Below, in pieces: positions 17,695-26,321 of a stretch of 64,000 bases of DNA. The DNA is from Rhizobium giardinii bv. giardinii H152 (lineage in GTDB: Bacteria > Pseudomonadota > Alphaproteobacteria > Rhizobiales > Rhizobiaceae). A program made the translations under genes and the position numbers. The notes under the pieces are model-generated. The model was given only the letters and a program-made list of their open reading frames with translations, ran no database searches and had not been told where the DNA came from. The stretch is from the NCBI RefSeq assembly GCF_000379605.1, contig NZ_KB902691.1, positions 125,056 through 189,055 on the forward strand, written 5' to 3'. How positions within the stretch are numbered: the stretch's first letter is position 1; each line of letters begins with the position of its first letter.

Positions 17695-18000
17695 ATGACC
17701 GAATTGACGCCACAGCAGCAACTGGAATTCGAAGCGGCCGCCTTCCGCCGCCTCGTCGCCCATCTGCGCGAGCGCAGCGATGTCCAGAACATCGACCTGA
17801 TGAACCTCGCCGGTTTCTGCCGCAACTGCCTGTCCAACTGGTATCGCGACGCTGCCAATGCCGCCGGCGTGCCGATGGACAAGGACCAGTCGCGCGAGAT
17901 CGTCTACGGCATGCCCTATGACGAATGGCGGGCACTTTACCAGAAGGAAGCCTCCAGCGAGCAGCAGGCCGCCTTCGAGGCGAACAAGCCGAGGGAATAG
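17695..18000 (+). CDS. DUF1244 domain protein
   Basis: 101 residues: FEAAAFRRLVAHLRERSDVQNIDLMNLAGFCRNCLSNWY, then GVPMDKDQSREIVYGMPYDEWRALYQKEAS. The central FCRNCLSNWY and the YGMPYDEWK/R segment are diagnostic for DUF1244. The two cysteines spaced by two residues could bind metal. The function is unknown. It is probably co-transcribed with the amidohydrolase upstream. Confidence 0.9.
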   Translation: MTELTPQQQLEFEAAAFRRLVAHLRERSDVQNIDLMNLAGFCRNCLSNWYRDAANAAGVPMDKDQSREIVYGMPYDEWRALYQKEASSEQQAAFEANKPRE

Positions 18001-18132
18001 CCAGTCAAGGCCCGTTCCTCCGTGAAAACGGTGCGGCGTTACGCAATGTCACTTGACCTTCAGCGCGCTTCACGGCAGGTCACAGGCCTCGCAAATTCAC
18101 TCCCCCAACCAATCCCCAACAAGGAGAAGACC

Positions 18133-18396
18133 ATGTCGGATGCCCATGGCGTCGCCCGCGATCAGCTTCGCTCTTTCATCGAGCGGATCGAGCGGCTGGA
18201 AGAAGAAAAGAAGACCATCGCCGACGACATCAAGGATGTGTATGGCGAAGCAAAGGGAACCGGCTTCGACACCAAGATCCTGAAAAAGGTCATCGCCATC
18301 CGCAAGCAGGACAAGGACGAGCGCATGGAGCAGGAAGCCATCCTCGACACCTACCTCGCCGCACTCGGCATGATCGACGCGCCGGAAGCCGAATAA
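18133..18396 (+). CDS. DUF2312 domain protein (GapR-like)
   Basis: 87 residues: [55 protein letters not shown]. This is the UPF0335/DUF2312 family, whose Caulobacter member GapR binds overtwisted DNA and aids replication. The conserved helix-rich N-terminal two thirds and the FD.KILKKVI.IRK..K.ER core are intact. A clear AAGGAG lies before the ATG at 18133, so the upstream in-frame extension is rejected. It is followed by a strong terminator. Confidence 0.9.
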   Translation: MSDAHGVARDQLRSFIERIERLEEEKKTIADDIKDVYGEAKGTGFDTKILKKVIAIRKQDKDERMEQEAILDTYLAALGMIDAPEAE

Positions 18397-18412
18397 GCGC
18401 TCCGCACCCAAC

Positions 18413-18441
18413 AAAAAACCCGCCATGCGGCGGGTTTTTTT
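18413..18441. terminator. bidirectional intrinsic terminator
   Basis: AAAAAA-CCCGCC-ATGC-GGCGGG-TTTTTTT. It has A- and T-tracts on both sides of a perfect stem, serving the DUF2312 gene and the convergent DUF882 gene. Confidence 0.92.
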
Positions 18442-18460
18442 ATGCCTTATGCTTGGAAGA

Positions 18461-20350
18461 TCAGTTCGTGCTGAACTTCTTCACTTCCAGGAAATTGACC
18501 GCACTGCCGCTGAACCGTGCCGTGTCCACCGAAACGGCGTCGTTCGAGAAGCCGGCCGAATAGACGGTCGTCGGCGAGGCCCTAAGCGTCTTGCTGACGA
18601 AGCGCGGCGCCTTCACCGGCTTGGACAAGGTCGCCATGCGGCCATTCGACAGCGCCCAGTTGGAAATGATCTGCTGGGTGAGCTTCGGCTCGGTGCGCAC
18701 CGACGAACGGGTGGCCGCGTCAGCCTCCTGCTTGTTCGGACGCTTGCCCTTGGCGGGCGCATCTGCATTCGCATCGAAGGCATCCTCGAAGATCGCGGCG
18801 CGTGCTTCGGCGCTCGACGGCGGCACGTAGGCCGCAAGCTCGACAGGCCGCTCCTGCGGCGTCGGCTGTGCGAGCGCCACCCGCGTCTGTGCTTCGGCGA
18901 CCGCCTCGACCGGCTGCTCCGCCTCGGCCACGGCCTGTGGCTGTTGCTCAGTCCGTTCGGCAAAGGACGGCACGACGACATTGGCGTCGGCGACGGCCAT
19001 CAACGAGGCCTCGTCAGCCGGGCGCATGGCCGGCACGGGAACAAAACCAAGCGCTGCGACATCCTCGCCCAGCACCGCAGCGTTCGGATCGGTCGAGGCC
19101 ATCAGCGTGTCGCTGCCGGCATCACCGTTCAGACCGCGCTTGCCAAGTATCTGCGGCACGGGAATCTTGTAGGCGCTCAGATCGGCATATTCGCCTTCGG
19201 TGGCGGTCTGTTCAGGCAAGGCCGCAGCCCACGCAGCCTCCGCCGTCTCCTTGGTCGGAGCAACGAGTGCCGTCTGGACGCCAGCGTCGGCCGGAGCATC
19301 CTGGAAGGCTGGCCGAGCGCCGGGAACGGGAGCGGCGACTTCCTTCTCGGGGGCCTGCTGCGAGCCGTCGACACCGGGAAGGGCCTGCTCGGCCTCGGCA
19401 ACGGCGACTTGAGTAACCTTGGCCCTGGCAGCCGGCTGCTCATCCGCACCCTCTTGCCCGCCGCTGGCAATGGCATTGGGTTCCTCGTCTTCGTCACCAC
19501 CGCCAAACAGCATGGCGAAGAGATTGCCCTTGCGTTTGGTGTCCTTGTCGCCCGGTCCCTTGGCACCGCCGCCGGCCACTTCGATGGCATCGGCACCGAC
19601 ACGGCGCTTGTAGTCGGCGAGCGCCTGCTGGTAACCCGGCAGCGGTCCACCGCCGTCGGCCGGCATATGTATGGTCTTGCCGTCGGGGAAGAGGCGGGCG
19701 AGTTCGCTGCGGCTCATGCGCGGCCAGGCGCGAACGCCGCCGACATCCATGTGAACGAATGGCGAGCCCGAGGTCGGGTAGTAACCGACACCGCCGACCT
19801 GGAACTTCATGCCGATTTCGCGCAGCGTCTTCAGCTTGACGTCGGGCAGATAGAAATCCATCGCCTTGCCGAGCATGTGCTGGCTCTTCTTCGCCACACC
19901 CTTGGAACGCGACCGCAGCATGCCATTGGTGGCCGGCGAGCGGTAAGCGGAAACCACATGGATATAATCGCGCGAGCCGCTCTTCTGGTAGACTTCCCAG
20001 ACGAGGTCGAGAAGGCGGGGGTCCATCTTTGTCGGCTCGTTGCGGCGCCAGTCGCGCAGGAAGCGATTGACCTGCTGCAGGCCCTTGGAATCATAGCGAC
20101 CATTGCGCTTGAACGTGATCGACGCCTTTTCCTGGGTATGGACGAAATAGAGTTTGAGCGTGCGGGTCTGGCCGGCTGCCTCTACCGGAGGAGCCATGCC
20201 GGGCGTGACCATCGAGGCTGCGATCAGGAGTGATGCGAGGACGCGCGGTGCCTTTCGGGCTGCCGCGGCGCAAAAGCGGGTGATCACGGAGCCGCTAGGC
20301 TTCTTGAATCCGAACAAATTTTGCAAACTCAATCCCCGTCCGACGGACAA
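18461..20350 (-). CDS. DUF882 / M15-family peptidoglycan peptidase with long C-terminal extension
   Basis: 629 residues. A signal/anchor segment (about 36-58) is followed by the DUF882 (YcbK-like, peptidase M15) domain at about 62-210. The zinc site is visible: SAYRSPATN, then H158 and D165 in SQHMLGKAMDF, then H200 in SPFVHMD. Such enzymes act on peptidoglycan peptides in the periplasm. Residues about 270-629 are a low-complexity region rich in Ala, Pro and Glu with no recognised fold, much longer than the stand-alone domain. Downstream of the start, an A/T-rich promoter region separates it from the sigma-54 regulator gene. The role of the tail is unknown. Confidence 0.85.
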   Translation of the reverse strand: MSVGRGLSLQNLFGFKKPSGSVITRFCAAAARKAPRVLASLLIAASMVTPGMAPPVEAAGQTRTLKLYFVHTQEKASITFKRNGRYDSKGLQQVNRFLRDWRRNEPTKMDPRLLDLVWEVYQKSGSRDYIHVVSAYRSPATNGMLRSRSKGVAKKSQHMLGKAMDFYLPDVKLKTLREIGMKFQVGGVGYYPTSGSPFVHMDVGGVRAWPRMSRSELARLFPDGKTIHMPADGGGPLPGYQQALADYKRRVGADAIEVAGGGAKGPGDKDTKRKGNLFAMLFGGGDEDEEPNAIASGGQEGADEQPAARAKVTQVAVAEAEQALPGVDGSQQAPEKEVAAPVPGARPAFQDAPADAGVQTALVAPTKETAEAAWAAALPEQTATEGEYADLSAYKIPVPQILGKRGLNGDAGSDTLMASTDPNAAVLGEDVAALGFVPVPAMRPADEASLMAVADANVVVPSFAERTEQQPQAVAEAEQPVEAVAEAQTRVALAQPTPQERPVELAAYVPPSSAEARAAIFEDAFDANADAPAKGKRPNKQEADAATRSSVRTEPKLTQQIISNWALSNGRMATLSKPVKAPRFVSKTLRASPTTVYSAGFSNDAVSVDTARFSGSAVNFLEVKKFSTN

Positions 20351-20510
20351 TGTGTCCCGTGGCTGCTCAGATGACTGTCAATTGCGGTCACAGCATGGCA
20401 AATATGCCACAGTCATCGGTTATCCTTATAATATAGTGAATGGATCACTAACAAGGTCTAAACGACAACAGCCAAATACGGGCGATCGTTATGCTTTGTT
20501 ATCCCTCGTT

Positions 20511-22061
20511 TTATGCGGCTTCACTGAACGGATCGTCGGGATTAATGCCATAATCCTTGAGTTTGCGGTACAAAGTCGACCTGCCGATGCCCAGTTTTCG
20601 GGCCACCTGGCTCATCTGGCCGCGGTAGAATTTGAGTGCAAAGCGAATCAGTTCCTCTTCAACGTCGGCCAGCTTGCGGACGTTGCCGCCGTCATCGACG
20701 CTGGCAATCGCATTTTCGGGTTGATGATCCGCCACCATGGCATTGCGCCCTTCCGCCCTTTCGGCCGGGGCGAAATGCGGATAGACCGGCGGCAGGTGAC
20801 CGGCGTCGCCCACCGGGATCTTGGCGGGCCCGGTCTCTTCCCAGGTGAAGCCCGACTTCTCGGCAACGACATAGCCGGGGATCTGGGTGGCGATCTGCGG
20901 GAAATCCTTGACCGTCAGTTCCCCCCCTTCGGCAAGCACGACCGCCCGGAAGATGGCGTTCTCCAGCTGGCGGATATTGCCCGGCCAATCATAGGCGGTC
21001 AGCAATGCCATTGCTCCGCTGGAGACGACGAGCGGCGCCGTAAGCCTCTGTTCCAGGGCGAAACGTTCGACAAAGGTACGCACCAGGACCGGAATGTCTT
21101 CCTTGCGCTTGCGCAACGCCGGAATGGCGATGGGGAAAACATTCAGCCGGTAGTACAGGTCTTCGCGGAAGCGGCCTTCGCGCACCTCGTTGATCAGGTC
21201 CTTGTTGGTCGCCGAAATCAGCCGCACATTGACCTTCTGCGGATGGCGCGCACCAATCGTCTCGATCTCGCCCTGCTGCACCGCGCGCAACAGCTTCACC
21301 TGCACTTCCACCGGCAGGTCGCCGATCTCGTCTAGGAACAATGTGCCGCCATCGGCATCGGCGAACTTGCCGGAGTGCTTGTCCGTGGCGCCGGTAAAGG
21401 CGCCCTTTTCATGGCCGAAGAGGATGCTCTCGACCAGATTGTGCGGGATCGCACCGCAATTGACCGTGACGAAGGGCTTGCCGGCGCGCTCGCTGGCGTG
21501 CTGGATGGCGCGGGCGACCATTTCCTTGCCGACGCCGGATTCACCTTCGAGCACGATCGGAATATTCGACTGCGCGGCGCGGCGCGCGAGATCGAGCACG
21601 CGGATCATCGCAGGGCTCGCCGACACCACGTCATCGAAGGCAACGGTGCCGCTGCGCGACCGCTTCGACGCGCGCCCGCGGCTTTCGCGGTGGTCCAGCT
21701 TCAGGGCGTTGGTGATCGCGACATTGAGACGTTCGGGCGAAACCGGCTTGACGACGAAATCGAAGGCGCCTGCCTGCATGGCGAGAACGACCGTCTCGAT
21801 GCCGCCCTGCCCCGTCTGCACGATGACCGGCGTATCGATACCGCGCTCGGCGATCGCTTCGAGGAAGCCGTGGCCATTCATTTCCGGCATCATCAGATCG
21901 AGCAGGATGACGCTGATCAGGCCGCGCTTGCGTTCCAGCAGTTCAAGGCCGCTGCGGCCGTTGTCGGCCAGATGGGCGATATGCCCGAGGCGCTCGATCA
22001 TGTTCGTCAGCAGCCGGCGCTGGACCGGATCATCATCGATGACGAGAATTTGGGATGTCAT
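20511..22061 (-). CDS. sigma-54-dependent response regulator (NtrC family)
   Basis: 516 residues. The receiver domain (1-120) has the acidic pocket DDD at 9-11, phospho-acceptor D55 and K105. The AAA+ domain (about 142-375) has Walker A GESGVGKE (173-180), the sigma-54 contact loop GAFTGA (220-225) intact, Walker B LFLDEIG (241-247) and the arginine-finger region FREDLYYRLNV. The C-terminus ends in a Fis-type helix-turn-helix MSQVARKLGIGRSTLYRKLKDYGI. No histidine kinase is adjacent, so its sensor is elsewhere. The start is MTSQILVID; an upstream in-frame ATG adds ten improbable residues. Confidence 0.93.
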   Translation of the reverse strand: MTSQILVIDDDPVQRRLLTNMIERLGHIAHLADNGRSGLELLERKRGLISVILLDLMMPEMNGHGFLEAIAERGIDTPVIVQTGQGGIETVVLAMQAGAFDFVVKPVSPERLNVAITNALKLDHRESRGRASKRSRSGTVAFDDVVSASPAMIRVLDLARRAAQSNIPIVLEGESGVGKEMVARAIQHASERAGKPFVTVNCGAIPHNLVESILFGHEKGAFTGATDKHSGKFADADGGTLFLDEIGDLPVEVQVKLLRAVQQGEIETIGARHPQKVNVRLISATNKDLINEVREGRFREDLYYRLNVFPIAIPALRKRKEDIPVLVRTFVERFALEQRLTAPLVVSSGAMALLTAYDWPGNIRQLENAIFRAVVLAEGGELTVKDFPQIATQIPGYVVAEKSGFTWEETGPAKIPVGDAGHLPPVYPHFAPAERAEGRNAMVADHQPENAIASVDDGGNVRKLADVEEELIRFALKFYRGQMSQVARKLGIGRSTLYRKLKDYGINPDDPFSEAA

Positions 22062-22266
22062 GAAGGCCTCCTGCTCTCTACATAGAACCAAAACGACACC
22101 TCATGTGCCGCATCATGGGAAGCATTCGTGTCACAAAGGCCTGAAAATCCTCTTTTGAGAAATGCTTGCATTTTAACCATTGCCGACGTTAGGTCATGGC
22201 CCCATATCCGCCCTCTGCTTCGCCGCCCGAATCCGGGCCGGCGCCCGTTAAAAAGAGTGAACGTTC

Positions 22267-24129
22267 ATGCGCCATCTTCCTTCTTTCCGGACATCCTTCC
22301 GCATCGCCCATGCGACCGCTTCAGGCGCTGCGGAAGCGGCGCCGCTCGGCGACCTGCCGTCCTGGAAACTCGAGGATCTCTACCCGTCGGCAACATCCCC
22401 GGAATATCTCGGCGACCTTGCGAAGGCCGAGGCGGCAGCCAAGGCTTTCGAAGAGAAATGGAAGGGCAAGCTCGCCGCTGCTGCGAAGCTCAGCGGTGAC
22501 GAGGGCATCGGCGCGGCCGTGCGCGAATACGAGGCACTGGAAGACCTGATGGGCAAGATCGGCTCCTTTGCCGGCCTCACCTATTTCTCCGACACGACCA
22601 ATCCGGCGAACGGCAAGCTCTACGGCGACGCCCAGTCGAAGCTGACGGACATGGCGAGCCATCTGTTGTTCCTCTCGCTGGAAATGAACCGGATCGACGA
22701 TGCCGTCATCGATGCCGCGCTCGAAAGCGATGCGCTGGCTGGCCATTACAAGCCATGGATCGTCGATCTGCGCATGGACAAGCCCTACCAGCTCGACGAC
22801 AAGCTGGAGCAGCTCTTCCTCGAAAAATCCATGACCGGTGCCAGCGCCTTCAACCGCCTGTTCGACGAGACGATGGCGTCGCTGACCTTCAATGTCGACG
22901 GCGAGGAGCTGCCGCTCGAAGTAACGTTGAGCATGCTGCAGGAGGCCGATCCGGCCGTCCGGAAAAAGGCAGCGGAGGCGCTGGCCAAGACCTTCAAGGC
23001 CAATATCCGCACCTTCACCCTGATCACCAACACGCTCGCCAAGGACAAGGAAATCTCCGATCGCTGGCGCGGCTTCAAGGACATCGCCGACAGCCGGCAT
23101 CTGGCCAACCGGGTCGAGCGCGACGTGGTCGACGCGCTTGCCGCTGCCGTGAAGGAGGCCTATCCACGCCTGTCCCACCGCTATTATGCGATGAAGGCAA
23201 AGTGGCTCGGCATGGAACAGATGGAATTCTGGGACCGCAACGCGCCGCTGCCGGAAACGCCGACCTCGCTCATTCCCTGGAGCGAGGCCAAGGAGACCGT
23301 GCTTTCAGCCTACGGCAATTTCGACCCCGAAATGGCAACGATCGCTCAGCGTTTCTTCGACGGCGGCTGGATCGACGCGCCGGTCCGCCCGGGCAAGGCG
23401 CCGGGCGCCTTCGCGCATCCGACAGTGCCGTCTGCACATCCCTATGTGCTCGTCAACTACATGGGCAAGCCGCGCGACGTGATGACGCTCGCCCATGAAC
23501 TCGGCCATGGCGTGCATCAGGTTCTCGCCGGCGCTCAAGGGGCGCTGATGGCCTCGACGCCGCTGACGCTCGCAGAGACCGCCTCCGTCTTTGGCGAGAT
23601 GCTGACCTTCCGCGCCCTTCTCGACAAGACGAAGGACAAGCGCGAGCGCAAGGCCATGCTCGCCCAGAAGGTCGAGGACATGATCAATACGGTGGTGCGC
23701 CAGATCGCCTTCTACGAATTCGAGCGCAAGGTCCACACGGCCCGCAGACAAGGCGAACTGACCGCCGACGACATTGGCGAACTGTGGCTGTCCGTTCAGA
23801 CGGAAAGCCTCGGCCCGGCGATCCGGATTTCGGAGGGCTACGAGACCTATTGGGCCTATATCCCCCACTTCATCCATTCGCCCTTCTATGTCTACGCCTA
23901 TGCCTTTGGCGATTGCCTGGTGAATTCGCTCTACGCAGTCTACCAAAAGGCCGAAACCGGCTTCCAGCAGAAGTACTTCGAGTTGCTCAAGGCCGGCGGC
24001 ACCAAGCATCATTCCGAACTGCTCGCCCCGTTCGGCCTCGACGCTACCGATCCGTCGTTCTGGGCACAGGGGTTGTCGATGCTGGAGGGGCTGATCGACG
24101 AGCTTGAGGCGCTTGATAGACAGGCGTAG
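22267..24129 (+). CDS. pepF: M3-family oligoendopeptidase F
   Basis: 620 residues. It is a cytoplasmic zinc metallopeptidase that cleaves oligopeptides. The HExxH motif is in VMTLAHELGHGVHQVLAG, with the third ligand glutamate about 25 residues later in LAETASVFGEML. The N-terminal oligopeptidase_F helical region and the C-terminal RISEGYETYWAYIPHFIHSPFYVYAYAFGDCLV segment match the M3B subfamily. The length is typical. It is a monocistronic unit as far as can be seen. Confidence 0.93.
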   Translation: MRHLPSFRTSFRIAHATASGAAEAAPLGDLPSWKLEDLYPSATSPEYLGDLAKAEAAAKAFEEKWKGKLAAAAKLSGDEGIGAAVREYEALEDLMGKIGSFAGLTYFSDTTNPANGKLYGDAQSKLTDMASHLLFLSLEMNRIDDAVIDAALESDALAGHYKPWIVDLRMDKPYQLDDKLEQLFLEKSMTGASAFNRLFDETMASLTFNVDGEELPLEVTLSMLQEADPAVRKKAAEALAKTFKANIRTFTLITNTLAKDKEISDRWRGFKDIADSRHLANRVERDVVDALAAAVKEAYPRLSHRYYAMKAKWLGMEQMEFWDRNAPLPETPTSLIPWSEAKETVLSAYGNFDPEMATIAQRFFDGGWIDAPVRPGKAPGAFAHPTVPSAHPYVLVNYMGKPRDVMTLAHELGHGVHQVLAGAQGALMASTPLTLAETASVFGEMLTFRALLDKTKDKRERKAMLAQKVEDMINTVVRQIAFYEFERKVHTARRQGELTADDIGELWLSVQTESLGPAIRISEGYETYWAYIPHFIHSPFYVYAYAFGDCLVNSLYAVYQKAETGFQQKYFELLKAGGTKHHSELLAPFGLDATDPSFWAQGLSMLEGLIDELEALDRQA

Positions 24130-24151
24130 GAAGCGAGCTTAGCGCGTCTCG

Positions 24152-24279
24152 CCATGGATCCTCGGGTCAGGCCCGAGGATGACGATCCCGGGGACTTGGC
24201 TAACTGAAAAACCGCTACCGACATTGATTTGGCAACCCCATTCTCCGTCATCCTCGGGCTCGACCCGGGGACCCATGCG
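24152..24279. repeat. RIME-like palindromic intergenic repeat, two inverted copies
   Basis: Copy 1 (24152-24186) contains a perfect ATCCTCGGG / CCCGAGGAT palindrome at 24158-24180. Copy 2 (24244-24279) is the same unit in inverted orientation (CGTCATCCTCGGGCTCGACCCGGGGACCCATG). The pair can fold into one long stem. Units of this wording are widespread intergenic elements in Rhizobiales and often generate false reading frames with VILGLDPGTH-like translations. Confidence 0.8.
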
Positions 24280-24288
24280 GATACCGAC

Positions 24289-25455
24289 ATGAGCAGCATG
24301 ACCGACACCGGCCCCTTTGTCCTTTTCCGCGACGACAGCGAAGACAGGACGACCGTCTTTGCCGAGCCGTCGCATGTCATCACCGCACGGACGAAGGCTG
24401 AGTTCTGGCGCGGGCTGGCGGACATGGAAGCCGCACATGCGACGGGAAAGTGGCTTGCGGGCTTCATGAGCTACGAGGCCGGCCATCTCTTCGAAAGGAA
24501 GCTTGCTCCCTTTGCCGAGGAAAACCGCCGCACGCCGCTGATGTCCTTTGGCGTCTTCGACGGGCCGGTCGAGGCACATCCGCTTTGCGCGCCCCGACGC
24601 CGCATCGAGAACGAACCCTTCATCACCGAGCCGCGCGCAAGCTGGAACTTCGAAGCCTACAGGCAGCGCTTCGACCGCCTGCACCAGCACCTGCGACAGG
24701 GCGATTGTTACCAGGCCAATCTCACCATGCCGATCACTGCCAGCTGGAACGGCGATCCGCTGGCCGCCTTCTGGTCGCTTATCGAGCGGCAGCCGGTGAA
24801 ATATGGCGCGCTCGTCTCCCTCGACGGCCCGACCCTTCTGTCCCGCTCGCCGGAACTTTTCTTCAAGGTCGACAAGCAAGGCTGGATCGAGACCCATCCG
24901 ATGAAGGGCACCGCCCGGCGCGGCGCAAGCCTGGCGGAGGACGAGGAGATCATCCGCGAGATGCAGGCCGATCCGAAGTCCCAGGCGGAGAACCGGATGA
25001 TCGTCGATCTCTTGCGCAACGACATCTCCCGCATCACCGAGGTCGGCACGCTGGAAGTCCCGCGCCTGTTCGATGTTGAGACCTATCCGACGGTGCATCA
25101 GATGGTGAGCCACGTCCGGGCAAAACTGCTGCCCGATGTCGGTATCACCCAAATCTTCGAAGCACTGTTTCCCTGTGGCTCGGTCACCGGCGCGCCAAAA
25201 ATGCGGGCGATGGAAATCCTTCACGATCTGGAAGCCGGCCCGCGCGACGCCTATTGCGGCTCGATCGGCTTCATCGCGCCGGACGGCACCATGCGCTTCA
25301 ACGTCGCGATCCGCACCCTGTCGCTGTTTCCGGATGGCGAAGCCGTCTTCAACGTCGGCGGCGGCATCGTCTTCGATTCGACCGCCGAAGCGGAATATGA
25401 GGAATGCCTGCTGAAAGCGCGCTTCGCGGTCGGCGACGCCTGGATCGAGCGATGA
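24289..25455 (+). CDS. pabB: aminodeoxychorismate synthase component I
   Basis: 388 residues from the ATG at 24289 (24298 is equally possible). With a glutaminase partner, PabB converts chorismate to 4-amino-4-deoxychorismate for folate synthesis. Chorismate-binding motifs are intact: GDCYQANLTMPITA, LLSRSPELFFKV, THPMKGTARRG, AENRMIVDLLRNDISRI and the catalytic-loop FPCGSVTGAPKMRAMEI. A TTG start further upstream was rejected because it would translate the intergenic repeat. The stop overlaps the next ATG (ATGA at 25452-25455), coupling it to the lyase gene. Confidence 0.9.
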   Translation: MSSMTDTGPFVLFRDDSEDRTTVFAEPSHVITARTKAEFWRGLADMEAAHATGKWLAGFMSYEAGHLFERKLAPFAEENRRTPLMSFGVFDGPVEAHPLCAPRRRIENEPFITEPRASWNFEAYRQRFDRLHQHLRQGDCYQANLTMPITASWNGDPLAAFWSLIERQPVKYGALVSLDGPTLLSRSPELFFKVDKQGWIETHPMKGTARRGASLAEDEEIIREMQADPKSQAENRMIVDLLRNDISRITEVGTLEVPRLFDVETYPTVHQMVSHVRAKLLPDVGITQIFEALFPCGSVTGAPKMRAMEILHDLEAGPRDAYCGSIGFIAPDGTMRFNVAIRTLSLFPDGEAVFNVGGGIVFDSTAEAEYEECLLKARFAVGDAWIER

Positions 25456-26321
25456 CGGATTTTTCCCTGATCGAAACGATGCGATGGGAGCCCGGCACCG
25501 GCATCGTCCGCCTGCGGCTGCATCTCGCCCGCCTGAAGCGCTCTGCCGGACGACTGGGATTTGCCGGGGCGGATCAGGTTGAAAGCGCGTTGGAGGAAGC
25601 GTTTGGAGCCCCTCTTTCCTCTTCGCCAAACAGGTCCTTGGAAGATAAGCGTATGAACAAGGACATCGTCGCGCCCTCCCTCTTCTCCCCAGCGGGGAGA
25701 AGTGCCGAGCGCAGCGAGGCGATGAGGGGGTCTGTCGGCGAACTCGGCGCCAGTATTCCCCCCTCATCCGGCCCTTCGGGCCACCTTCTCCCCGCTGGGG
25801 AGAAGAGGGAGCAAGCGCGGGGCGATTTGAAAACAGGAACCACCGAAAGTTTGGATCAACCGTCGCCGCTGCGCGTTCGCCTGACACTCAGCTCATCCGG
25901 CGAAATCGCGATCACCACCGCGCCCTTCACGCCGCTTCCCGAAAACACCGTCTGGCGCGTCGCGGTCGCCGCCGCCCGCCTCGATTCGGCCAACAGGCTC
26001 CTGCGCCACAAGACCACCCGGCGCGAGATCTACGAGGCGGCGCGGGGCGAATATCCGCCCGCGGCTGCCGACGAGGTCCTGTTGCTCAACGAGAAGGGCG
26101 AGCCGTGCGAGGGCACGATCACCTCGCTTTTCCTCGACGACGGCTCGGGCGTGCTGAAAACGCCGCCGATTTCCTGCGGGCTGCTTGCCGGCGTACTCAG
26201 GACCGAATTGATCTGCGCCCGCCGCGCCCGCGTGCAGCGCCTGACGCTTCAGGACCTGCGCAGCGGGAGATTGTTCATGGGCAACTCGCTGCGCGGCCTG
26301 ATCCGGGCCCGGCTGATTTAG
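25452..26321 (+). CDS. pabC: class IV aminotransferase-fold protein (aminodeoxychorismate lyase-like) with in-frame repeat insertion
   Basis: 289 residues. The fold-type IV PLP family member next to pabB should release pyruvate from aminodeoxychorismate to give p-aminobenzoate. Family elements are LRLHLARLKRSAGRLGF at the start, LLRHKTTRREIY (the PLP lysine region), DEVLLLNEKGEPCEGTITSLFL and the C-terminal GNSLRGLIRARLI. Residues about 53-135 do not look like the family: they are the translation of a palindromic repeat (25676-25811) that is open in this frame. Removing them would restore a normal-length protein. Whether the enlarged protein is active is unknown. Its stop overlaps the convergent GGDEF gene. 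Confidence 0.8.
   Translation: MTDFSLIETMRWEPGTGIVRLRLHLARLKRSAGRLGFAGADQVESALEEAFGAPLSSSPNRSLEDKRMNKDIVAPSLFSPAGRSAERSEAMRGSVGELGASIPPSSGPSGHLLPAGEKREQARGDLKTGTTESLDQPSPLRVRLTLSSSGEIAITTAPFTPLPENTVWRVAVAAARLDSANRLLRHKTTRREIYEAARGEYPPAAADEVLLLNEKGEPCEGTITSLFLDDGSGVLKTPPISCGLLAGVLRTELICARRARVQRLTLQDLRSGRLFMGNSLRGLIRARLI
25676..25811. repeat. nested palindromic repeat element inside pabC
   Basis: Outer 15-bp perfect inverted repeat CTCCCTCTTCTCCCC (25676-25690) / its complement (25797-25811). Each end is itself a palindrome (CTTCTCCCC-AGC-GGGGAGAAG at 25682-25702 and the GCT version at 25785-25805). A further perfect arm pair GATGAGGGGG (25721-25730) / CCCCCTCATC (25759-25768) lies inside. A related unit is found at 31172-31252. 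Confidence 0.85.

Noticed and set aside
20154..21335. Long plus-strand frames opposite the DUF882 and sigma-54 regulator genes
   Set aside because: They are antisense shadows of genes with complete catalytic motifs.
24139..25887. Long minus-strand open frame opposite pabB/pabC
   Set aside because: It mirrors strong PabB motifs on the plus strand, and its ends (ILGPDPRIHGETR-type wording) come from the intergenic repeat.
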